Positions 48,240-59,931 of a stretch of 64,000 bases of DNA are shown here, piece by piece. Position numbers and translations under genes: made by a program. Numbering within the stretch: position 1 is the stretch's first letter; every line of letters begins with the position of its first letter. Below the pieces are notes generated by a model, which saw nothing but the letters and a program-made list of their open reading frames with translations, searched no databases and was not told the origin of the DNA. Origin of the DNA: Fasciolopsis buskii (taxonomy: Eukaryota; Platyhelminthes; Trematoda; Plagiorchiida; Fasciolidae); contig LUCM01010456.1 of NCBI GenBank assembly GCA_008360955.1, forward strand, positions 393,227-457,226. The letters run 5' to 3'.

Positions 48240-51200
48240 CCAACACAAACAAACCATATAGCGAGTAAGATTTTTCAATCATTCCTCACATCTCTCGGAA
48301 ATGATACTTTCCTGATTCATCTTCGATATGACCGGCCAAGTTACGCATCTGCCATCGATTTAGACTGACACAAATTAGTTTTATAAACTTCGCTGAACAT
48401 CTGAAGCCCGAAATACTATTCGGTTTCTAAGAGCACGTGGCGTTACGTACTGAGGAACAGATGATGATTGAAGCCCGGTTTAGAGAACAAAAGACAAAAT
48501 GACTGCTAGTTGCCGAAAGAGACACAGGTTCAGCTTACTTACAGAAATCAGCGCGGAAATCAGGTTAAAATGAACTGAGGTTACCAGATATTGATACACA
48601 CTTTTGTTATTCAATAGCTACAGTTAGAGATTATTCACTTTACGAGTAAATTACACCAAATCTTTGGAGGTGTTTATTGAGGACGATAATCTTTTGGTCA
48701 GTAGTACACGTAGTCATCAGATGGACGATCATCAACAATACACACGTCAACTTGTTTATTTGCAGAGTTCCATCGTCTTGGTTAGCCCTATCCACCACGG
48801 TCAATAGATGGTGCATAAACACACCGAAGGTCCCTCCTGTGACCAGGCACACAAATTCGTATTCCTGTATGGGTACGTTTGATGACGTCGCAAATTTGTG
48901 TTGTTGTAGGTTCAACAATGTCCCAGACATTTAACCGCTTTACACTTTCACAGGTTATCTGACACTGGCATAGCTGATTTCTGCCATATGATCATTAACA
49001 CACAGAGTTATTTACATTCGCCTTGCTCTCACTTTGACAAGGAACCTCAAGGACGTACGTACCTACGTGCACCCTCGAACACGCCTATCTACTATACCAT
49101 TTTGCACATTATTTCGGAATTAGGTCGAAACTAGTCGGAAATGTTAATCAGCCCGCTCATTGAGGTCCCTTTTGCATAGGCCTGCAACCTAATCCACCTT
49201 AAATGGCACATTCTTTTGTATGTACTGTAAGGTCTGCTGATTATCCGTGTAGTGGTCTGCAGCAAGCCAGAAAATCTCTTGTTGTCAGGTCTTTTAAAAA
49301 ATGAACAGGTCTTCAATTGTTTTCGAGTATTTTTAGCGCAAATCTGAATAATTCTCGCGTAATTCCGCTATAACGTTTGAAATGTTATGGCTTGTTCTAG
49401 TGACTTGGATGGACCAGAGCACAAATACACATCCATCCCTGGAATATAAACCAGTCTTGACACAATTAACATATGGTGATTGTTTATTGTCGCGAAGTGA
49501 TCTGTTAACTTATGTCTGCAAGATATTGGAGACAACCGACTGGTTGGTTCAAAGGCTCATGGTAGGCTTGGGAACACTTCAAAGGTGCATTATTTCGTTT
49601 ATTTCTGTAAGATTACTGTAAGGTTACGGAGCCATGATCCATACAAATGTCGTCGATGGACAGACATCAGTACGTCCACTAGGAAGCGTGAGATGAGATC
49701 TGGAAATGAACCAAGTGATTTGCTCCTGGAGGGCATTAGACGCTACTAAGATTGAAGAAACGGTCCATTAGGAGACACCCGGATAGGCCACCAGGAAGAA
49801 TGGCCAGAAATTTTCCAAAGTATGCATTGATTAATATACCATTCCCTAAAGAGGAGCTTTCTATAATATCAGACATGGGTGCTCATCCTGGGAATAGGCC
49901 TACATATGACAGGCCAAACAAATTTCGGAAAATATCAAACGACCAAACTGTTTCCTCAGTTCTGACATTTGTGTTTTATCCTCTTTTTCCATTGAAAATT
50001 GCGATCAGATGAACGACAAAAGTGACTTTATTTAAACAAAATCCCACCATTTCAAAAGCCATCCAAATGGAATCCGATCTCATTTCCAATGTTGGAAATT
50101 TCTCGGAAAATAAAAACAAATTACTTTGCATTCCAAACGAGAACACACAACTGTCCAGCGTTGCGAAGAAATGCAAAAAAACGCACGATTGCAAGACGAA
50201 GTTCATTGCGATAACCGAATTATCATTTCAAATGAACCAAATAAGACAGTGGGATTTTTTTCCATGGGATATCTGATAGGATTAAAATGCACAAATTAGT
50301 GCAATCGCTGATTAAAAATTCCTTCGGGCCAGCAAATCTTGAGATTCACCTTGGCGATTGTGTTCTAGTTTTTCGACGACGAACTTTATCCACATTTCCA
50401 TTTGGGCCATTTTCTACACATCGAACGTGTACCGAAATTCTCACACTGTATTCCTGATTATTATCATCATCATCATAAGCTTACTGGAAGTCGAAATGAT
50501 TTAATTTAAGTAGCTTTGTGCAAAAAAACAAACCACTACGGTTTGTTCATTTTCTTTCTAGACACTGAAACGACAGGAATTAACTGCATCTGCGGTGGGT
50601 AAGAGTTGCCAAATGGCAGTCAAAGAATTGAGTTCGCCAACTAAAATATGTCACACCGCTTCCAGTCCAGCATTTTTTTCTCGGTTAGTGCAATCGACAA
50701 GTACAATTCGTTTGTGAATAAACCAATCGCATGAAAGTCAGCAACGACTAATAAATTGATTATTATGACACTAGAAATATTAATTCGCATGACAATTATA
50801 TGGCTGATGAAGGTGGTCAACATCAAGGGCCTTGTTAATTTTACAGTTACAGCATAATTTATTACACTGTCATGCGTGTGTGTGTGTGTGTGTTTGTGTG
50901 TGCGTGCGTGCGTGCGTGCGTGCGTGTGTTTGCTTTGGCAACCTGTACACGTTACTGCAGGCACAGATTATTATTATTTGCTCATTTGAATACAAGTCAC
51001 AAAAGTGAAATAAAACACACAACTTGAGTGTGTGGCACTGTAAGATGCGAATCACACACAGCAAGTGGGATCCCCGTGGAAAAGAACAGTGTTTGAGTGA
51101 CTGCGATAAACTGACATCTACATGTTTGTTACTCTGGCGATTGGATGTATTAGAAAAAACGACAGTGCAGCATGAATCATTCAGTTTGAATCCTCATTTT

Positions 51201-51360
51201 CTGCCTCCGACAATTTGGCTGAACAACATATGATTAGTTACAGTTGATGTTTCGATACCTTTGTAATCTGAACAAACATGCACGCTTTTCAGCAGGAGTA
51301 GGAAGGAGAACAGATACTGGACAGAACTGATCATAATACATGATCAAGACTAAGTTTACC
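48240..51360. other. No recognisable gene; (GT)n/(GCGT)n at 50874-50930
   Basis: Open frames on both strands at 48640-48934 are mutually overlapping and lack family resemblance. The microsatellite at 50874-50930 accounts for frames around it. Confidence 0.45.
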
Positions 51361-51365
51361 ATCAG

Positions 51366-51510
51366 AAAACCCTAGAAGCATTGCGCAGTTGATTCATCAC
51401 AGGGCAAGACTCAACAAACCGTTGATATCCAAACCACGTAGCCCCGAGGCCTTGAAGTTCGACTCACAGTCGTTCATCTTGTGTTCGCGTCTCAATTTTG
51501 AGATCAAAAT
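51366..51510 (+). repeat. Hammerhead-SINE copy, left arm and head
   Basis: AGAAGCATTGCGCAGTTGAT and CAACAAACCG match the left arm and linker of the 56.3-kb copy. The head follows with GTAGCCCCGAGGCC (A box), ACTCACAGTCGTTC and TGTTCGCGTCTCAATT (B box). The 3' hammerhead-like part is missing. Confidence 0.55.
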
Positions 51511-51514
51511 TCGT

Positions 51515-52415
51515 TTCTGATGATTAAAAACGCTCCAAAAATGCTGCAAGTTAGTCCATGGCATTTGTAACGGGGCATCGAGCATGAAACCGCATGCAGA
51601 ATAATTGGAAACATGCCCAAAAACATGCGAGAGGCGTAACATAAAAACATTCTGCCTCAAAAAGGAGCATCATAAAAATGCTTGATTTTGTATTTCTTTT
51701 ATTCCTCGAGAATTGTACATTCATTTTCGACAGTAAGCTGCAAGTTTAGACAGCATCTAGCGAGCAAATGGAATAAAATTTTAGATGATATACCATTTCA
51801 GCCGTCCTGTGTAAATTTCAAACGTAACACTAGCCGCGACGAAGAAAAAGTGTGGCATTTCCTTATAATAATCTGAGCCATGTGCAGCCAGAAATTCAGT
51901 AACAATAAATTCTGACAATCGACGACCTACCAGCTGCCCTTCCGTAGTTTTTTCGTGGTCAACATTACCACTAATATGAATATATATATGCACAAGACTT
52001 TCAGAATTTTTGGGAAGGCATACACTGGTTAGGTGGCTCATTAAATAATCACGTCCGAGTGTGAATCATATTTCGGATAGGGTTGAAATCCAGGCCGTGA
52101 TATGTTTCTCTAGGAAGAATATGCTAGACCCAAGTGCGCTTTTACCCGATATACATCAAACTGAATGGAAATCACTCTACTCCGGATAACAGGTTCATTA
52201 AATTCTGGTAGAGTGAAACACGGAATTTCTTCCGGAGACTCTGTCGTTTCTTTATATTGTCTACTTTCTTAGAAACAAGGGAATATCTCCGTTAGTACAA
52301 CGATAAAATTTCCCCTGTCCGTGATGCGTGCTCTTTTGATACATCACTACGTGCCTGCACTCATCAACAGAATTAACAGCTCTCCAGAATAAGTCGCTCA
52401 CCATTTCTTATTAAC
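51515..52415. other. No recognisable gene (intronic)
   Basis: Nothing recognisable on either strand before the N gap. Confidence 0.45.
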
Positions 52416-53359
52416 NNNNNNNNNNNNNNNNNNNNNNNNNNNNNNNNNNNNNNNNNNNNNNNNNNNNNNNNNNNNNNNNNNNNNNNNNNNNNNNNNNNNN
52501 NNNNNNNNNNNNNNNNNNNNNNNNNNNNNNNNNNNNNNNNNNNNNNNNNNNNNNNNNNNNNNNNNNNNNNNNNNNNNNNNNNNNNNNNNNNNNNNNNNNN
52601 NNNNNNNNNNNNNNNNNNNNNNNNNNNNNNNNNNNNNNNNNNNNNNNNNNNNNNNNNNNNNNNNNNNNNNNNNNNNNNNNNNNNNNNNNNNNNNNNNNNN
52701 NNNNNNNNNNNNNNNNNNNNNNNNNNNNNNNNNNNNNNNNNNNNNNNNNNNNNNNNNNNNNNNNNNNNNNNNNNNNNNNNNNNNNNNNNNNNNNNNNNNN
52801 NNNNNNNNNNNNNNNNNNNNNNNNNNNNNNNNNNNNNNNNNNNNNNNNNNNNNNNNNNNNNNNNNNNNNNNNNNNNNNNNNNNNNNNNNNNNNNNNNNNN
52901 NNNNNNNNNNNNNNNNNNNNNNNNNNNNNNNNNNNNNNNNNNNNNNNNNNNNNNNNNNNNNNNNNNNNNNNNNNNNNNNNNNNNNNNNNNNNNNNNNNNN
53001 NNNNNNNNNNNNNNNNNNNNNNNNNNNNNNNNNNNNNNNNNNNNNNNNNNNNNNNNNNNNNNNNNNNNNNNNNNNNNNNNNNNNNNNNNNNNNNNNNNNN
53101 NNNNNNNNNNNNNNNNNNNNNNNNNNNNNNNNNNNNNNNNNNNNNNNNNNNNNNNNNNNNNNNNNNNNNNNNNNNNNNNNNNNNNNNNNNNNNNNNNNNN
53201 NNNNNNNNNNNNNNNNNNNNNNNNNNNNNNNNNNNNNNNNNNNNNNNNNNNNNNNNNNNNNNNNNNNNNNNNNNNNNNNNNNNNNNNNNNNNNNNNNNNN
53301 NNNNNNNNNNNNNNNNNNNNNNNNNNNNNNNNNNNNNNNNNNNNNNNNNNNNNNNNNNN
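52416..53359. other. Assembly gap (944 N)
   Basis: A run of N. It breaks the RTE-like element whose coding end starts at its right edge. Confidence 0.99.
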
Positions 53360-53965
53360 AGAAAATGACAACACGATCGCCACTTTTCACGGTTCACTGC
53401 CATATCCTTCAGTGTCTCCAGCCAGCTAGTTGACGAGTCTTTCGGACCCCAACCACGAAGACGTGAAACATATGCTTTACCTAACTTCGCTGTACATTTT
53501 CTCATTCCGCGTTGCCACGTTATCTGTTGATCTCCACATGGCTTCTTCCATTCCTTAGGAGGAACACAAATTAGGGCACGGTATGGTAGACGAGTGTTCG
53601 CCATAAGCAACGCGTGACCCAACCAATGTGGTCTATTGCGTTTCCTACGCCCAAATGAAGTATTCTAAGAACCAGAACCTGATATTAGATTCCTGACCTC
53701 AATATTACTCACCTGGTCACTCCATCCAATCCTAGCCATACTACATAAACATCGGTTGTCGAAAACCTCCAACCGACGAACATCTCCCACACGCACAATC
53801 CGTCTCGAAACCGTACAACAGAACTGAACGCACTGCGGCACAGTACGCACGACGTTTCAACTTCAGTTGCCCTGAAATATCAGGCCGACGACACAAGTGC
53901 TTCAGTTCAGCGTAAACTGCTCAAGCCTTGGATGTACGCGTATCGACCTCCACTGCCGTGCTCTC
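53360..53965 (-). pseudogene. RTE-like non-LTR element, C-terminal RT region
   Basis: On the minus strand the frame contains RIQGLSSLR, then VRVGDVRRLEVFDNRCL, IGWSDQVSNIEVRN, ANTRLPYRALICVPPKEWKK and SWLETLKDMAVNREKWRSCC. This is the post-RT C-terminal region of RTE-type elements: 'LYG.E.W......RLE.F..RCLR......W.D..SN..', then 'WLGH..RM....RL', then 'W......A..R..WR'. Frameshifts occur near 53650 and 53830. The rest is hidden by the gap. Confidence 0.7.
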
Positions 53966-53969
53966 ACCG

Positions 53970-55340
53970 TTCGCCTTGCCCTTCGATCTTTGAAGGTGCA
54001 AAGGACATGCTAAACACAGAAACCGAACTCGAGAGATTCATCACATTTTTTATTTTTAATAATAAACAGATTCACTGCTTCTTGTTGCCGGAAACCAAAT
54101 AGTTTGTCACAACGTAGCAGTCACTTCAGAATCTGTCCAAGCAATCGTTTTCCATTGCGGACAGGGGAAGCATCAGTTTCACTGAAAACTACCCTGCGTC
54201 CACAAATGACAGTAAATGTCGTGAACGGGAGGGGTCCTTGAAAGCAACGGTACTCAACAATAACTGTTTGCGTGTATAGATTTTCGTATCCTGAATCGGG
54301 CATGAGTGGGGTGGTCCGAAATAATGTGGTTGTACTCCATTTTTGGTCTACCACATAAAGCACTAATTATTTAGGCAGATGTTGAAATGTCCCAGCAGAG
54401 TGAAGAAATCTGACAGGCAATCGACCGAAGGAAGGGGCAAAAGGTGAATAAAAGTATTGACCCGAAGAGATTTTCAAGTAGTCAAAAGGTGAAATGTTTG
54501 CCCAAATTAGTGGGAAATGAACTGTCATTTTTACAGTTATTGCATTTTAATTCACCCTGAGGACAGGCGCATCACGCTACTTGTAAGTAGCCCCAGTCAT
54601 CTAGGTAAAATACATGGTGGTGTTGACGTCCCACCGAGTGGCTGAAAAACTGGGATAACTCCAGGTGTGCAGGACTCCACAGCCATGTAGCCTGCTGAGC
54701 TATTAGAGGAATGTACAAATTTCCAAGTCTACCCATTGCTTACAGGGACAGCTATCAATGTACTATGTGACTGCACACAGCGTTTCTCTGTCGCCAGGCT
54801 CCTTAGCATACTTGCAATTCTGCTATCTTCATTTCCAAGACCACGGTTGCCGGCTCCCCCCTATCCTGTGTAGTGTGCCCTAGACGCTGTGGGTCATTTA
54901 TTAATGGATTAGTCATGTAGCTAAAAAAGCTACCCATCGGTTTTGTCCAGTGTACCCTATTTTATCAAGTTATAATGGTGGTTTCCAGAAAGCAGACTCA
55001 TTTGCATGAAACTAGGAAAAACTGTAATATTCAAACGGACTGATTAAGTAGAAAGTAAAATTTGTTTTGCTGGGTATAGAACGTACGCTAAATTTATACC
55101 AGCAGGAAGTAGTGGACTTGTAGCACATAAAGGAGCTAAGTAGAGACAACTGCTATGTGGTCGGAATGAGAGTTTGCTTGCTTTAGGTAATAGAATTTTT
55201 GACTAATCAGGTGTCACTGTGACCATGGTGTCAGCGGTGGATCAGTTCAAGGTCATGTGGACGCAATCCCGTTAGCCCCGAACATTTGGCTGAGTGAGTT
55301 GTGACCAGTTATCGAGGAAGCTATGAGAGACGCGGTTGGT
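53970..55340. other. No recognisable gene (intronic)
   Basis: Sequence around 54560-54960 has several short GC-rich phrases that look like an interspersed repeat, but I found no second copy in this window. Confidence 0.4.
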
Positions 55341-55350
55341 GGTGTGTGTG

Positions 55351-55361
55351 GATATATACAT

Positions 55362-55397
<36 letters not shown>

Positions 55398-55436
55398 ATA
55401 TATAATATATATATATATATAATATATATATATATG
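55351..55436. repeat. (TA)n palindromic tract
   Basis: About 85 bases of alternating TA with four AATA/TTATA phase shifts. It is self-complementary throughout and can extrude as a cruciform. No gene is nearby. Confidence 0.9.
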
Positions 55437-55839
55437 ACCGTGCCACAAGAATACACATGCTGAAGTAGTGAGGGCTATCCGGATCTGTTAAATTTCGAAA
55501 ATCAGATCACACAACTACACCAGTGAATCGGGATAACGACTGCCACATGCATCGGACAAGTAAACCATTGGAAAGGTTGCCGATATAGAAAGATCTATTG
55601 GAGAAATTTAATTTCACTGAAAAAGTAAGATATGCAATCCGACTTGCAATGGGAACACTCTCTGGGGCTACATCAATGCTGAAAATTGGCAAATGCATCT
55701 AAAAATGAAGCAACTGCATAGTACAAAGCTTGCCGAGGTCAACTAATCCGCAGCTTAATTAGATACAAACGACATAAAATGATCATTTGAAAAGAAAATA
55801 GGAGCACCAGGAATTGGAAGAACACGTAGAAATTTTTAA

Positions 55840-56333
55840 ATATTTGTATACGGCCATTTATTATACACAGCCAATCTCGACCACCTATCCATCCATATTC
55901 ACCTTAATTATTCGACAAAACCGGCGGGAAATTCTAGCACAGGGATTCCTCATCATCATACAGCGTTAAACAGCAGGATAGGACTCATTGACCGCTGCCT
56001 TTTCCCCAAAGTTACATGTTTCTATACAGAGAGTGAATATCTAAGGGAAACGGAATGGACCTAAACAGACAAGAAAAAATAAGACGCTGTCGCAGCCAAC
56101 ACACGGAACACAGTCGAACTGTACAAACACAATCTTTCAATTATTATCATTCGACAGAAAATGACAACACGATCGCCACTTTTCACGGTTCACTGCCATA
56201 TCCTTCAGTGTCTCCAGCCAGCTAGTTGACGAGTCTTTCGGACCCCAACCACGAAGACGTGAAACACATGCTTTACCTAATTTCGCTGTACATTTTCTCA
56301 TTCCACGTCGCCACGTTATCTGTTGGCCTCCAC
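55840..56333 (-). mobile_element. RTE-like element, C-terminus and 3' tail
   Basis: Positions 56155-56333 repeat 53360-53550 with a handful of substitutions and give the same C-terminal peptide (DMAVNREKWRSCCHFLSNDNN). The stop lies near 56137, and sequence to the left is presumed 3' UTR. The 5' side is cut off by an N at 56334. Because of the differences it is a separate insertion from the 53.4-kb copy. Confidence 0.6.
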
Positions 56334-56334
56334 N
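56334..56334. other. Single-N assembly join
   Basis: A lone N joins the RTE-like fragment to the hammerhead SINE, so the adjacency of the two is not certain. Confidence 0.95.
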
Positions 56335-56605
56335 ATAAAGAAACCATGGAAGCACTGTACAGCTGTTTCATCCTTGTTAGGTGAAGTTCAACAAACCGTT
56401 CAGAGCCTGCCCGGTAGCGTAATGGCTAATGCGTTCGACTCAGAATCGTTCGTCCCGGGTTCGCGTCCCAGTTCGGGCGCGGTGGATATGCACTGCTGAT
56501 GATTCCTAACAAGGATGAAACAGCTGTACAGTGCTTCCATGGTTTCTTTATCGTGAGTTGAGCGATGATATCACATGGTGAATTATTTCATTCAAACATT
56601 CAAGC
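56335..56605 (+). repeat. Hammerhead-SINE, best-preserved copy with perfect inverted arms
   Basis: The layout is: left arm 56335-56381; linker with CAACAAACCG; tRNA-like head from 56405 (A-box GGTAGCGTAATGG, B-box CGGGTTCGCGTCCC); hammerhead-like segment with CTGATGA (56496-56502), a TCC/GGA stem II and GAAAC (56517-56521); then the right arm 56505-56551, an exact 47-base inverted copy of the left arm. Stem I can form as CGGTG/CACTG. The base triplet before stem I is GCG rather than an NUH cleavage site, so self-cleavage as drawn is doubtful. The layout recalls the schistosome SM-alpha SINE. Confidence 0.75.
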
Positions 56606-56739
56606 TCCTACTACTAAAAAATATATATATGTTTGGACAAAGGAGTACCGCGAACGCATACCTGACGAGCGACAATAACCGCGAAACCGGTGGTGTGCTC
56701 CCGAGCAAATTCACTCATCCAGATACTACTCACTTCTTC

Positions 56740-56740
56740 C

Positions 56741-56767
<27 letters not shown>
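56740..56767. repeat. (AT)n microsatellite
   Basis: Fourteen uninterrupted AT units. Confidence 0.9.
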
Positions 56768-56772
<5 letters not shown>

Positions 56773-57024
56773 ATGACTTACAGCAAAAATCAGCGCATGG
56801 TCAATATCAAAAATGAAATTAACAGCATGAGCGGTTGTCATACCCCATCCCCATTGATCGAATACCTCTAAACTCAAATGCCTGAAGTCGCGTGGAACCT
56901 TTCATGTTGTCCTAGTTTTCACTACTTCGGAACAACTGAGGTCTTGATTATTTCTCTATTCGAGTTAATCAGAGGCTGCTCAAGACGCTTTGGCATGCAA
57001 TGCAATTGCCCAAAGATAGTGGAC

Positions 57025-57456
57025 CTAAACGTCCAGCGTATGAGGAAATATGCCGAAAGAAAAACAATCGGTAGGCCTAGTAACTACTGACATCAAAAAG
57101 CAGTCAAATTCGGATTGCAAGATGAAGCTAATAAGAGCAGCAAGTTGATGTGAGATTAGTAAAACAATCCACATATCCTTTGGTAATTTCCACGATTGCA
57201 CATTTACTAGGGTCAAGTCTGATGCGATCTTCCTCTCGCTATTTATTCCTATCAGGTTCTTGGTTGAAATAGGTCTGTACACCGCACAGGCCCCAAGTTC
57301 AAAATGTCGTTTAATAGGACTTATTTTGTTATACATTATCACTCTTCTGAGTGCTTCGAACAAAGCAATCAAAGAACTGCAAAGCTTCGAGTCTATCCGA
57401 ACACGCTTATTACATACGAAAATTTGCAGATAACTTCGGGTTTTGCAATCTTTCAT
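57025..57456 (-). other. Unidentified minus-strand open frame, 143 codons
   Basis: It starts MKDCKTRSYLQIFVCNK and later reads SPIKRHFELGACAVYRP and LISHQLAALISFILQSEF. It has no stop for 143 codons, which is long for this window, but I see no known domain, no promoter or splice context, and it lies inside the proposed intron on the opposite strand. It may be old element sequence or chance. Confidence 0.2.
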
Positions 57457-57969
57457 GAAAACAAGTTATGAGAACAGGGAAATTCATGCGTTCTTACTTC
57501 TGAAGTTCATGACGCACACACTAACATAAATAAATCAGCTGGAGACTAAAACAATGCAACCCAGAACCGGCCGAACAGTTTGTGAGCATTTGTTCAGCCA
57601 TAAACCTGGTTCATGTTTATCAGATGACGCAACAGGTAGACGATTATGCCTAACTAGCTGTCCAGCTGCAGCAAGATGTTTTTGAAGTCCAACGGTCTAA
57701 TTGGCTCGAAAGTGTCCTATTTGAATGGCCCAGATGTTGAGTTCAGTGTCGAGAAGAAGCTCGGCAGGAAAAGGCCGATTTAGGGCAAAAAGTGGCAATA
57801 ATCGTAACTATGTGACTTTCTGTTGAATTACATTTTGGCTACTTACTTGAATTCCGAAAATCTGAGTGATCCATCTCGATGGAAACTTTATGTCACCTGC
57901 ATGGGATCATCACAAATTCAAATCATTCTCCAGTTAGTTAACAGACGGTATTATTCTCCTTTATTTCAG

Positions 57970-58201
57970 CTATCAAATCGAATATGGTGATGGACAGTTC
58001 GCTATAGTGGCAGTAGAATCTCCCGTTCAACTGACCACGCAGTCCGCCAGTTTTACAGCGTGCTACTTCGGACGAGGCGAGCAAGACGGAGCTCAACCAG
58101 TCCTGCTGGTCAGTTTCTGCAAACCATTAGCAAATCGAACCGAGCACACAATGGCCGTGTTGGAATTGGCCGATCAAATTCGAGCATCGCTTCAGTGTTA
58201 A
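57970..58201 (+). CDS. Terminal exon, profilin-like protein C-terminus
   Basis: The acceptor is tattctcctttatttcag before 57970. The exon enters in phase 2, so its first base C completes a Ser codon with TC from 36459, and it ends at TAA 58199-58201. The peptide runs YQIEYGDGQFAIVAVESP, then LTTQSASFTACYFGRG, PVLLVSFCKPLANRTEH and VLELADQIRASLQC. This follows the profilin C-terminal half: strands with 'DG.F', then '..LLV......', then the final helix 'CYEMASHLR'. The last residue is Cys rather than the usual aromatic or aliphatic one. A TATAAA at 58211-58216 is a possible weak poly(A) signal; no AATAAA is seen close by. A CR1-like element begins about 140 bp downstream. Confidence 0.7.
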
Positions 58202-58599
58202 TTTATTGGATATAAATTTACTTGTGAGTAGGAGTCATTTTTCGACAGCCTGTTCAGGGGTGCGCTGAAATGATTTTTGAAGCTCGATTCGTCCGAGTTG
58301 CACACCTCACTCACTCACTCTTGAGCTGTTAACTGTTAAGATCATTGTGCAGAGGATGCGTGGGATCAGAAAGAATTTTGTGAGCAAATTTCTCAAATGC
58401 TGATAAGTGCTGATTACATAGATTGAACGACAACTCAGTTAGTGGTATGAAGGACATGCGGCTGATAATTGATAGCACCCGGTGAACAATTCTAAAGTCA
58501 TTGTTAAGTAACCTGGAAAAATAACAGGAGAACAGTAAAGAAGGATTGGAGAAATACACTGGTATACAAATCGGGAGATGGTGCTTTGCTTCACCTTGT

Positions 58600-59244
58600 A
58601 GTATCGACGCTTCCTGATTTAAAATGACAACCGTCGGAGACTCATTACACAGGTAAAAATGTGAGTAGTCCACTTCAGATTTTTACCAATAATAACTCCT
58701 TGGTATTTCACAGAATCAACCCTGGTAAGAGATTTTGAGTTTATGGAAGACTTTTTCGATGGGTAGGCCGACCGAGGGAGAGAAAAAAGACATACGAAGC
58801 ATTTAGCTCGTGCAGAGAAATCGTAAACAGAAGATAGGCTGTTGAAAAAACTTTGAAAATCATCATTGTTCGAAACGGCTTGCGAGAAGGCAGCATCATC
58901 GGCATACTTAAACAGATGACACGGTGAGCTAGCTGATAAGTCGCTGATGTAAGTAGAGAAGAGATACAGCGAAGGAATAGCACCCTGAAGCACTTCGAGT
59001 TGTTGATCAACGGTTTTGAATTTTAACCGCCCATTCGCGTGCACTGGGTTCGGTTAGTAAAGTAATCAGAGAGCCATGCTAATAAAGAAGTGGAATAACC
59101 AAATATTTCCAGTTTGTGGAGTAGAAGAGACCGTGGGACCAAATAAAATGCCGACGAATAGTCTAGAAAGGCCCAAAGCACAGATTTCATTGATGAGTTT
59201 AAGAACTTACAAATGTAGCGAGTGGGAGAGGCGACAGTGTCCAA
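58600..59244 (-). pseudogene. Reverse transcriptase domain of the CR1-like element
   Basis: Two overlapping frames carry LWAFLDYSSAFYLVPRSLLL (motif A), LAWLSDYFTNRTQCTRMGG, EVLQGAIPSLYLFSTYISDL (motif B) and FKYADDAAFSQAV (motif C). A frameshift lies near 59030. The spacing is typical of CR1/Jockey-type RTs. Downstream, SVKYQGVIIGKNLKW resembles the 'YLGV.I...L.W' thumb segment. Confidence 0.75.
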
Positions 59245-59931
59245 CGTGAACCTGTTAGATTTCTATGCAAACTGAAAAGGGTAGTCAGGAGAATACATAG
59301 AAGAACGCAGGCGCTTAAGTATAGCACGTTAAGTCAGTTTAAGACCAGATGTTTAGGCGATAAGACGGAAGCGTTTTGCCAAAGCAGTAGATTTTGGGAT
59401 AGGAATAATAGTGACGAGTTTCCGGCAGTCAGAGATAGAAGACGAGCTTAACGATGAGTTAGAGAAGCAAATGCATCCGTCAGGGCCGCAGCCCCCTGCC
59501 TTAAAAAAGCTGAGGACGGAGTGTCAGGACCAATCAACCCCTGTGATAATTTTAGTGGTGCGGAGAAGGTTGAACATCTGTTCCCTAGAAAATCTTGTAA
59601 CTGTAACATCATCAACCTGTCCTAATATGGCTGGGGCATATGTGGCAGGATGGATGAAAGCATAATTTATGCTGTCGACATCCGCAGAACATTTCACGTC
59701 CTTTTTACCTCGCATACGACGGTCAAAAGCCTTGCCATAGGAATCGGTTGTTGTTACCAATCAAGTTTCGGGTGGCGAATGCAGTGTCAATGCGTTTGAT
59801 TTCAGCTTTTATTAGGTTGAAAATACATCGCACGCTTGAGTTATTACGAACTTTGTAGAGGTGCTTCTTGTGTATTCTTGGAAGTTTCAGTATCTGAAAG
59901 GAGACATGGCCATTTGAAATGAATAGTGTTT

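Larger units (their letters stand above)
36460..57969 (+). other. Large intron (about 21.5 kb) of the profilin-like gene
   Basis: GT at 36460 and AG at 57968-57969 bound the interval, and the phases of the flanking exons agree (2 to 2). It contains SINEs, Penelope-like and RTE-like fragments, microsatellites, one long N gap, two single-N joins and a 667-bp duplication. Because of the gaps an extra exon inside cannot be excluded. Confidence 0.55.

Noticed and set aside
48640..48934. Open frames on both strands, about 90 codons each
   Set aside because: No known domain, no splice signals, and mutual overlap suggests low stop density by chance.
52373..53622. Open frames of more than 300 codons on the minus strand
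   Set aside because: They consist almost entirely of N. Only the right end is real, and it is the RTE-like C-terminus.
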